Assembly: GCA_026389895.1 (NCBI GenBank)
Contig: JAPLGZ010000055.1
Location: 1-33,603, forward strand
Reading direction: 5' to 3'
Source: Chloroflexota bacterium
Lineage (GTDB): Bacteria; Chloroflexota; Anaerolineae; Caldilineales; Caldilineaceae
DNA: 33,603 nucleotides
Positions 28,116-33,603 of the stretch are shown here, piece after piece (position 1 is the first letter of the stretch; every line of letters starts with the position of its first letter). Position numbers and translations under genes: made by a program. A model generated the notes under the pieces. It was not told the origin of the DNA and ran no database searches. It saw nothing but the letters and a program-made list of their open reading frames with translations.

Positions 28116-28865
28116 ATGAGAGAAGCACTGATCGCTGAAGGTATAACAAAAATTTATGGAGAAGGCGCTGGCGCGGTTACAGCGGTGGATCGAGTTTCGT
28201 TTGCGATTCAGCCCGGTGAATTTGTGGCGCTGGTGGGTCCTAGCGGCTCGGGCAAGACGACGATGTTGGCCATCGCGGCCGGCTTGTTGAGTCCTTCGTT
28301 TGGCAAAATCACCATTGCCGGCCAAGATTTACAGGCGATGAGTGAACGCAAACGGACGCGCTTTCGTGGTAGCTCGATTGGCTTTTCCTTCCAAGCGAAC
28401 AACCTGGTGCCCTATTTGAATGTCCAGGAAAATGTCGAGTTGATGTTGCGGCTCAATCACAAGTTGGATCGTAAGGGCCGGCAGCGCGCCATCGAGTTGC
28501 TGACCAGGCTTGGGCTAGGCGAGCGCCTGCGCAGCTATCCTGGTCAGCTTTCGGGCGGTCAGCAGCAGCGGGTGGCCATCGCACGCGCCTTGATCCACGA
28601 ACCAAGCGTGGTGCTGGCCGATGAACCAACTGCGAGTTTAGACACCAGTCGTGCCAACCAGGTGGTCGCCACCTTTGCCGAATTGATCCACGAGCAGAAA
28701 CGGGCCGGCATTATGGTGACGCATGATCTGCGGATGTGTAAATATGTCGATCGGGTCGTGCAAATGATGGATGGTAAAGTGAGTCAGATTTTAACCGAAC
28801 GGCAGGCGATTGATGCGTTGGCCAATCTGTATGTAACCATTGATGAGGGACGCCAGGCGGTGTAA
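28116..28865 (+). CDS. ABC exporter ATPase (DevA/LolD-like)
   Basis: The 249-residue ATPase drives the FtsX-type permease. Motifs are Walker A GPSGSGKT (41-48), Q-loop SFQANNLVPYL, signature LSGGQQQRVAIARAL (from 145), Walker B VVLADEPTASLD (165-176) and the switch His in VTHDLR (203). All catalytic residues are intact. The family is that of MacB/LolD/DevA, which use FtsX-type partners. It is the last gene of the TetR-led set. Confidence 0.95.
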   Translation: MREALIAEGITKIYGEGAGAVTAVDRVSFAIQPGEFVALVGPSGSGKTTMLAIAAGLLSPSFGKITIAGQDLQAMSERKRTRFRGSSIGFSFQANNLVPYLNVQENVELMLRLNHKLDRKGRQRAIELLTRLGLGERLRSYPGQLSGGQQQRVAIARALIHEPSVVLADEPTASLDTSRANQVVATFAELIHEQKRAGIMVTHDLRMCKYVDRVVQMMDGKVSQILTERQAIDALANLYVTIDEGRQAV

Positions 28866-28940
28866 AGCTGAGGTTTGGCAAGGCTACGGGATGACGGGCG
28901 AATTTGACTGGCCCAACAGCCCGCAGCCTGCCACTGCAAT

Positions 28941-29255
28941 TTAGGAAAAACTAAAGGCGGCATAGCGCCGGAAATAGCCTGTCACATCGCTTTGGATTTC
29001 GGTGGCGGCCAAGGCTGGCAGCCGTAGATCATCAGCCACATCTGGACAACATATCCATAACCAAGCGAGGGCTTCTTGTTGCAAAGCGCGATCTTGTGAT
29101 TGGCGTGCGTCTTTGATCGCACACGTCAACAGTCCGTCGGCCAAATCAACAGGCGCGTTGTCCATCGGATCAGCGTTCTGCCCCTCTCGCTTGCTCAGAT
29201 CTTGCCGGCCAACCCTCTGCTGGCGGCTAGCCATTTGCATTGTTGCGTGGATCAT
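28941..29255 (-). CDS. Small protein of unknown function (104 aa)
   Basis: I do not recognise this protein. It has 104 residues with a basic/Gln-rich N terminus and a helical core (QEALAWLWICCPDVADDLRLP) containing a Trp-Leu-Trp-x-Cys-Cys motif. A well-placed AAAGGA lies 7 bases before ATG 29255, which supports it as a real gene. It is the next gene after ssb on the same strand, with a strong terminator hairpin between. It may be part of the recombination module, or independent. Confidence 0.5.
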   Translation of the reverse strand: MIHATMQMASRQQRVGRQDLSKREGQNADPMDNAPVDLADGLLTCAIKDARQSQDRALQQEALAWLWICCPDVADDLRLPALAATEIQSDVTGYFRRYAAFSFS

Positions 29256-29287
29256 TTTTCTGTCCTTTACGAAAATTCTATCTGACT

Positions 29288-29320
29288 AAAAAGGGGCTCC
29301 TCTAGAGGACGCCCCTTTTA
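29288..29320. terminator. Bidirectional terminator after ssb
   Basis: AAAAGGGGC and CCTC pair with GAGG and GCCCCTTTT, with one bulged base. Both strands end in a T run. On the minus strand it lies just after the ssb stop (29341) and before the 104-aa gene. Confidence 0.85.
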
Positions 29321-29340
29321 TGTACCCGCCGCGGTTACGC

Positions 29341-29781
29341 TTAAAACGGAATGTCGGCCTCAGCCAGTTGACGTTTGGCGGGCGCCTTCTTGCCTGTCGC
29401 TTGGGGCGCAACGTTGGTTTGGAAAACGGTCTCCTCCTCATTAACGCCACCATGCTCACCACCCAAGAACTTGATCGTGCGGGCCGTGACTTCAATCGAA
29501 GCCGCCGCCTCGCCAGCCTTGTTGATATAGGTGCTGGCTTCTTCAATTTCGCCAATCACCATCACTTGCCGGCCTTTGGTCAGGTATTGACTCACCAATT
29601 CCGCTTGCTTTTGCCAGGCAGAGATCCGGAACCAAGTGGTCTTTTCGCGTTTTTCACCTTCTGGGGTTGTCCACTGCTTGTTGACGGCTAAGCGGAAGCT
29701 AGAAATGGCTGTTCCACTGGCGGTATGGCGCAATTCGGGATCATTGCCCAAATTGCCGATGAGGATAATTTGTTGGTACAT
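29341..29781 (-). CDS. ssb: Single-stranded DNA-binding protein
   Basis: The 146-residue SSB has a normal OB fold (YQQIILIGNLGNDPELRHT, then TTWFRISAWQKQAELVSQYL and KGRQVMVIGEIE) and the acidic tail EADIPF, which recruits repair and replication proteins. The linker is short. AGGT lies 7 bases before ATG 29781. It sits 118 bases after the Rad52-like gene on the same strand. A 9-bp hairpin (29837-29845 with 29860-29868) lies in the gap. It may be a second, recombination-associated SSB rather than the replicative copy. Confidence 0.96.
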   Translation of the reverse strand: MYQQIILIGNLGNDPELRHTASGTAISSFRLAVNKQWTTPEGEKREKTTWFRISAWQKQAELVSQYLTKGRQVMVIGEIEEASTYINKAGEAAASIEVTARTIKFLGGEHGGVNEEETVFQTNVAPQATGKKAPAKRQLAEADIPF

Positions 29782-29836
29782 AGAATTTACCTGCTTTCTT
29801 GACTAATCTAAAAGGCGCAATATTTATCGATACTCA

Positions 29837-29868
29837 CTTGTCGCACAATTTTAAGTTCATGCGACAAG
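29837..29868. repeat. 9-bp inverted repeat between Rad52-like gene and ssb
   Basis: CTTGTCGCA (29837-29845) is the exact complement of 29860-29868 with a 14-base AT-rich loop. It may be an operator or a transcript hairpin upstream of ssb. Confidence 0.45.
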
Positions 29869-29898
29869 CAAGCCTGGCAACAGGTTCGGAAGGGGAGA

Positions 29899-30756
29899 TC
29901 AAGCCATCGCGTGCCCATTTTGTTGGAGGACAGGGGCGGTATGGCGCTTGCGTTGCAATTTCTTCATACCATCCACCAGCTTTTGAATCTGCTCGGTGGT
30001 CAAGGCGCCCGTTTCAATGGCTTTACCACCTGTAATGCGCTCCACATTGTGTCGGCTGACCTGCGCCCATTGTTCACCATACAGGGACTCGCCCAACTGG
30101 TTAAACTGTTCGCGCAGCGGATCGAGGGCTGGGTTAGCAGCGGACTCATTATCTGGTTGCACGGCTTCGTCATGCGGCACTGGCTCAGCCTCTACGCTAA
30201 CCTGCACAGGGGCTTCGGGTTTACGGGTTTCATCGGGCGTCTCACGGCGTTGAATCGGGGTCGCCTGACTTTGCTCGACATCGTCGGTGACTGTGCGCCG
30301 GTAGTGTTGGACAATAATGCCCTCTAATTTCGCTTTGGCTTTGTCCGTGAATTGTTTGGTGTTGGGATCATATTCAACCCACACGCTAGGCAAATTATAG
30401 AGATAACGTCCCAGGCCAAACATCGCACAGGCCCGCTTGAAGGATTGGGCTTCGGCGCTAGTGCCGGCAATCTCGGAACGTTCTGATTGACTATCCGGTT
30501 CGCCACTGCTGCTGCGGGTGATGCCTTGAATCGTCAAATGACAGACAATTCGATCACCCCAGGGCGTATAGGTAACAGACCAATCCATGCCACAGATTTC
30601 ATCCAAACGGTTCTGATAGGCGCGCAAATCGGCATAAGCGAGCGCAAGGGCTTTTCCCTGATCTTTACTCATCATCCCTGGCTTCCAGGTAATATGAGTC
30701 GGGTGAAATGGCTTGCGCAACTCTTGTAGGATCTCATTCATTGGGTTGTTATTCAT
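29899..30756 (-). CDS. Rad52/Rad22-family single-strand annealing protein
   Basis: The N-terminal ~150 residues match bacterial and phage Rad52-like annealing proteins: KPFHPTHITWKPG, then AYADLRAYQNRLDEICGMDW, and the closing AQSFKRACAMFGLGRYLYNLP. Such proteins anneal complementary single strands coated with SSB. The C-terminal ~130 residues are low-complexity and acidic with a basic end (KLQRKRHTAPVLQQ). ATG 30756 is chosen (MNNNPMNEIL); ATG 30741 is nearly as good, and no ribosome site decides. The adjacent ssb on the same strand supports a shared role in recombination or repair. Confidence 0.88.
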   Translation of the reverse strand: MNNNPMNEILQELRKPFHPTHITWKPGMMSKDQGKALALAYADLRAYQNRLDEICGMDWSVTYTPWGDRIVCHLTIQGITRSSSGEPDSQSERSEIAGTSAEAQSFKRACAMFGLGRYLYNLPSVWVEYDPNTKQFTDKAKAKLEGIIVQHYRRTVTDDVEQSQATPIQRRETPDETRKPEAPVQVSVEAEPVPHDEAVQPDNESAANPALDPLREQFNQLGESLYGEQWAQVSRHNVERITGGKAIETGALTTEQIQKLVDGMKKLQRKRHTAPVLQQNGHAMA

Positions 30757-30885
30757 GGCTAGGCTCTTTCGCGTATAGTGCATAAAGGAACGGTTATAGT
30801 AGCTGTAAGTAATCATCAGGTCTTTTGCTCTAAGGCAAATAACAGGGTCCGCTGTGCATAAGTGCTAACATGCCACAACCGCACA

Positions 30886-31347
30886 TCAATACAAGAACGG
30901 TGTTCGTGAGAACTCTTCGCCGATCCGTTCTTCCTCGATTTCATCAAGCGCTTGCTCGCTGATGCTGCCCAGCGATGCCACATTCTCTTGACGAAGTTGG
31001 CCGAGGGTGTAATCCATAAACTCCAGTTCGTTCATCTGTGCGGTGACAACAGTGGTCTGGCTCACCGCTTGTTCACCGCCGTCTGTTGATTCGGCTTGCG
31101 TGGGTTCCGAGAAAGCCCACTCAGGCGAGACCAACGCTTCACGCTCGCGCAGAACTTCCTGCGCATAGGTCATAAATTCGCCAACATTCAAAATTGCTGT
31201 AACAACTCTGGCATCACCATCAACCTTATTAAGCCGATTCAGCAGGTTTCGATCATTGCGCCGGATTTGTTCAAGAATATGATCAACAAACCTGGCTTCG
31301 CCTAAATTGGTGGTAACAATTGACGTTACCACTACGGCGGTTGTCAT
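30886..31347 (-). CDS. Unknown protein with three internal repeats (153 aa)
   Basis: I do not recognise this protein. Three segments share one pattern: VVVTSIVTTNLGEARFVDH, VVTAILNVGEFMTYAQ and VVTAQMNELEFMDYTLG, each followed by a helix with x-Q-L/I-R. The consensus is V-V-T-x-x-x-N-x-x-E-F-M-x-Y-x-x-E-x-L-R, suggesting a beta-strand plus helix unit of about 25-30 residues. The linker between repeats two and three is acidic. AAGGGA precedes ATG 31347, and a strong promoter lies 61 bases upstream. It is the first gene of the strand that continues into the Rad52-like protein and ssb. Confidence 0.75.
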   Translation of the reverse strand: MTTAVVVTSIVTTNLGEARFVDHILEQIRRNDRNLLNRLNKVDGDARVVTAILNVGEFMTYAQEVLREREALVSPEWAFSEPTQAESTDGGEQAVSQTTVVTAQMNELEFMDYTLGQLRQENVASLGSISEQALDEIEEERIGEEFSRTPFLY

Positions 31348-31407
31348 TGTTTATGTGTCCCTTCTTTATCCACAATTCCTGCGACATTCGTATTCCGTTA
31401 CTGTTAT

Positions 31408-31437
31408 ATTATAGATCGGATGTTCTATTTTTGTCAA
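31408..31437 (-). promoter_or_regulatory. Strong promoter of the repeat-protein/Rad52/ssb strand
   Basis: Perfect TTGACA (31437-31432) and TATAAT (31413-31408) with an 18-base spacer on the minus strand. GATCGGATGTTC (31414-31425) lies within the spacer and is one base away from the GAAC-N4-GTTC LexA box known in Gram-positive bacteria. The tandem TAAAACGCG repeats lie just upstream of the -35 box. Confidence 0.75.
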
Positions 31438-31441
31438 CATT

Positions 31442-31459
31442 TAAAACGCGTAAAACGCG
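31442..31459. repeat. Tandem 9-bp direct repeat
   Basis: TAAAACGCG occurs twice without a gap, 4 bases upstream of the -35 box of the minus-strand promoter. Direct tandem sites of this size suit binding by ribbon-helix-helix dimers, such as the product of the divergent gene. Confidence 0.55.
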
Positions 31460-31661
31460 AAACAGACCCATTTTTGTAACTACACAAATTTTTTCAGTAG
31501 TAAAAATCCCGCAGAACAGATTTTCTATCTGCTTCTGCCAATTATTGACGAAAATCAGATCCTGTAGTAGAGTTTCGCACCAGTGAGACCGAGCATTTTG
31601 CAACAGACGCAACAAAATCGTTCGCTATTTTTTACTTATTTATACCGATCAACCACCACAG

Positions 31662-31696
31662 AACTGGCGCTTATCTTAAACGGGTAAGCGCCAGTT
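31662..31696. repeat. 12-bp inverted repeat upstream of the RHH gene
   Basis: AACTGGCGCTTA (31662-31673) is the exact complement of 31685-31696 with an 11-base spacer. It ends 8 bases before the ribosome site of the RHH gene, so it could be an operator or a leader hairpin. Confidence 0.55.
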
Positions 31697-31719
31697 TGCC
31701 ACGAAGGAGGAGTGTCATT

Positions 31720-32022
31720 ATGTCAAACAGCAGCCCCGGACGACCACCCAAGGCCGATGAACAAAAACGGAAGCAACTGCATTTTAGTCTCTATGAAGAA
31801 GATATTGAACGGTTAGAAGAATTGACCGATAATCGCAGTGAATTTATTCGGCAATGTATTGCCCAATCCTGGTCAGAAAAGTTTGACGGTGATCAGACTA
31901 TCACGATCGCGGTGCCTAAGTGGTTGATCAAAGAATTTATTCTGCTGGTGAAACAGCGTGTGCCACCGAAGCGCGCGGCCATTGTCCAGGCGCTGGTCGA
32001 AGAGCTCTTCGCCGAAGGATAA
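31720..32022 (+). CDS. Tandem ribbon-helix-helix DNA-binding protein
   Basis: The 100-residue protein appears to contain two ribbon-helix-helix units. The first is KQLHFSLYEEDIERLEELT plus NRSEFIRQCIAQS (about residues 18-50). The second is TITIAVPKWLIKEFILLVK plus KRAAIVQALVEELF (about 57-98). RHH proteins normally bind as dimers, so one chain may act as a built-in dimer. A basic GRPPKADEQKRK tail precedes unit one. AGGAGG stands 9 bases before ATG 31720. It is divergent from the repeat-protein/Rad52/ssb strand, a natural position for its regulator. Confidence 0.75.
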   Translation: MSNSSPGRPPKADEQKRKQLHFSLYEEDIERLEELTDNRSEFIRQCIAQSWSEKFDGDQTITIAVPKWLIKEFILLVKQRVPPKRAAIVQALVEELFAEG

Positions 32023-32055
32023 GCTCAACAAATTTATCTAGCACTCATCTTTGTA

Positions 32056-32091
32056 CCAAAGGGGTTTGGCTGTGCAGCCAAACCCCTTTGG
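32056..32091. terminator. 17-bp GC-rich hairpin after the RHH gene
   Basis: CCAAAGGGGTTTGGCTG (32056-32072) pairs perfectly with 32075-32091. It is 33 bases beyond the stop codon. A T run is missing, so its strength is uncertain. Confidence 0.6.
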
Positions 32092-32608
32092 CATGCTGCC
32101 GGCCCAGCGTATAGGATAGGTTAGGCATGGGCAACAATAACCTGACGTAGAGCCGCAGAGCGCCACCCCAAAACGGAATCTGGCCAAGAAAGAGGATCTA
32201 GCACGCAACCGATCCCAGCTTTTTCTTGTTATCTCTGCGTTAAAATTTACCGCGCATAACGTGAGTAAAAACTTACAGCAACAAATAGAGTGCAAAAAAT
32301 CATTCTTGATAGTCAAATAATTCCTCTTTGACCGGCTGTATAAATTACAGCGCCACCCTGTACAGACAAATACTTACGGATTATTCCTCGCAGCCCCCAA
32401 CATTACATAATATTAAGGCTATTGGTACCAAAGGCCTATAGAATAGCCCAACCACTTAATGATATCTTAAGAAAAACACCTTATGCCGCGCCCTGTGTCA
32501 ATGTTGATGATTCAACGCTCAACGAGGGGTGCGATCCTTGGCTAGATAAAACGATAAGCACTGAATAACAAAAAGATCTCGCTCGTTAGAAAGTAAAGTA
32601 GGATCAGC
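32092..32608. other. 517-base gap before the sensor gene
   Basis: No gene or RNA is recognised. Two small inverted repeats are present: GCTGTA/TACAGC (32335-32351) and GGCTATT/AATAGCC (about 32419-32450). A weak TTGGCT-N18-TGAATA pair near 32538-32567 could serve the sensor gene. Several stops interrupt all frames. Confidence 0.4.
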
Positions 32609-33603
32609 ATGGCTTTGTTGGATATGAAAATCTTAACCAAATTTATTACCCGTGTAACAAATCGTCAACAGCTCATCCAGCGAAAGCGCGCGCAGGCCAG
32701 GATGTCCGATGAAAATCCCGATCCGGTCTTTCGCATCAGCCGAGCAGGGCTGATTTTGTATGCCAATCCGGCTGGTATAGACCATCTAAAGCAGTTTGCC
32801 GTTGAACACATGTTACATGCCCCGCCCATCTGGTATGACACCTTACATGAAATTCTCCAAAAACGCGAAAAAATGCGCTTGGATTATACAAACCCAGCGT
32901 CAGGGCAGAGTTATAGCGCTTTATTTGTCCCCTTGCTCAAAGATGGCTACATTAACGTGTATGTCGTAGAAATGACAGCACTACGCCAGACCGAGGCGCA
33001 GTGCCGTGCGCAACAAATTTTCGTCCAAAGGATTCTCGATACTAGCCCTAATTTTGTGACTGTACAGGATTGTGATGGCCGATATGTGCATGTCAATCAA
33101 GCTTTCTTAAAATTTTTGGCGCTTACAGCCGAGGCCGTCGTTGGCAAGCAACCCAGTGAGATTATTTCTCCCAATTTTGAGCAAAGTGGGTTAGCCCAGT
33201 TAGCCAGCGAAGAACAGGGTCAGGTGAGCGCTGCCCCCAATGGGGCTTATGCCGATCAACGCCTGTTCGATGCACAAGGCAATTGTCATTGGTTTCAGGT
33301 TACAAAATTGCCGTTGCCTGGCCCCGATGGCAAGTGTGAACATGTTTTGACGATTTTTACCGATGTTACGGTGCGTAAACAGGCTGAGGACGCATTACAG
33401 AAACATGATCGTCTATTGCGCGCAGTGGCAGAGGCAACCGATCAACTGTTAACCGCAACCGATTATGCGGCTAGTGTGAACGGCGCCTTGCAAATTTTAG
33501 GTCAGGCCCTCGAAATTGACCGCGTCTATTTGTTTGAAAATTACCCCCACCCAACCACTGGGCAAATGGTGATGAGTCGACGATTTGAGTGGATGCGGCC
33601 TTC
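32609..33603 (+). CDS. PAS-PAS-GAF sensor protein, 5' part
   Basis: An open frame starts at ATG 32609 (AGGA 5 bases upstream) and runs off the window after 331 codons. Residues about 33-125 form a PAS-like domain (DENPDPVFRISRAGLILYANPAG). Residues about 140-250 form a second PAS, from TSPNFVTVQDCDGRYVHVNQAF to the typical PAC end TIFTDVTVRKQAEDALQ. A GAF domain begins near 262 (LLRAVAEATDQLL, then ALEIDRVYLFENYP). Such arrays usually end in a histidine kinase or a diguanylate cyclase; the output domain lies outside the window. Ligands are unknown. Confidence 0.88.
   Translation, partial: MALLDMKILTKFITRVTNRQQLIQRKRAQARMSDENPDPVFRISRAGLILYANPAGIDHLKQFAVEHMLHAPPIWYDTLHEILQKREKMRLDYTNPASGQSYSALFVPLLKDGYINVYVVEMTALRQTEAQCRAQQIFVQRILDTSPNFVTVQDCDGRYVHVNQAFLKFLALTAEAVVGKQPSEIISPNFEQSGLAQLASEEQGQVSAAPNGAYADQRLFDAQGNCHWFQVTKLPLPGPDGKCEHVLTIFTDVTVRKQAEDALQKHDRLLRAVAEATDQLLTATDYAASVNGALQILGQALEIDRVYLFENYPHPTTGQMVMSRRFEWMRP

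Larger units (their letters stand above)
31348..31719. other. 372-base AT-rich control region
   Basis: This divergent gap holds, from left: the minus-strand promoter (31408-31437); two abutting TAAAACGCG repeats (31442-31459); an imperfect hairpin pairing GCAGAACAGAT with ATCTG-TTCTGC (31511-31538); and the 12-bp inverted repeat (31662-31696) before the RHH gene. No protein-coding frame of note was seen. Confidence 0.6.

Noticed and set aside
32038-32316. A 92-codon minus-strand frame
   Set aside because: It reads through a 17-bp hairpin, has no ribosome site, and its residues show no domain pattern.

Overview
The window looks like a chromosomal segment of a Chloroflexota bacterium (Anaerolineae/Caldilineales-like). 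This is inferred from the gene mix and protein style rather than from a marker gene: a eukaryote-type long IleRS, a T-box leader, a RarA ATPase with a C-terminal methyltransferase-like extension, an LplB/YtcP/lipoprotein sugar importer with a Tat-type lipoprotein signal, and a DevABC-like efflux set. Most genes are ordinary housekeeping or transport genes. No rRNA, tRNA or CRISPR array was seen. One gene runs off each end: a probable aconitase on the left (minus strand) and a PAS/GAF sensor on the right (plus strand).

Layout. 1-3.1 kb: aconitase start, an unknown membrane protein, a secreted chitinase-like GH18 protein with a carbohydrate-binding module, and a DUF983 protein. 3.1-9.4 kb: ileS, then on the opposite strand a TumE-type toxin-antitoxin pair, then on the minus strand a GNAT, a REP-associated tyrosine transposase (RAYT) and an AlaX-type editing protein. 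The AlaX gene has a T-box leader with its own promoter and terminator, and its best-fitting specifier codon is isoleucine (ATC). 9.5-15 kb: TatD nuclease, polyprenyl synthase, glycosyltransferase and a DUF255 thioredoxin-like protein. 15.3-18.9 kb: a two-permease plus lipoprotein ABC importer. 19.1-20.1 kb: an AT-rich solitary DNA methyltransferase followed by what may be a kinase remnant. 20.1-24.5 kb (minus): rarA fusion, tdk, rpmE, rpmA and rplU, the last behind a consensus sigma-70 promoter. 24.8-28.9 kb: TetR, membrane-fusion protein, FtsX-type permease and ATPase. 28.9-32 kb: a small recombination module (104-aa unknown, SSB, Rad52-type annealing protein, a threefold-repeat unknown protein) transcribed away from a tandem ribbon-helix-helix regulator. 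32.6 kb to the end: a PAS-PAS-GAF sensor, truncated by the window.

The points most worth a second look are: the Ile-reading T-box placed in front of an AlaX gene, with ileS itself lacking one; two hairpin repeats with a shared loop and covarying stems, one next to the RAYT gene; the recombination module with its threefold-repeat protein and divergent double-RHH regulator; and an exact 90-bp tandem duplication inside the rarA fusion.
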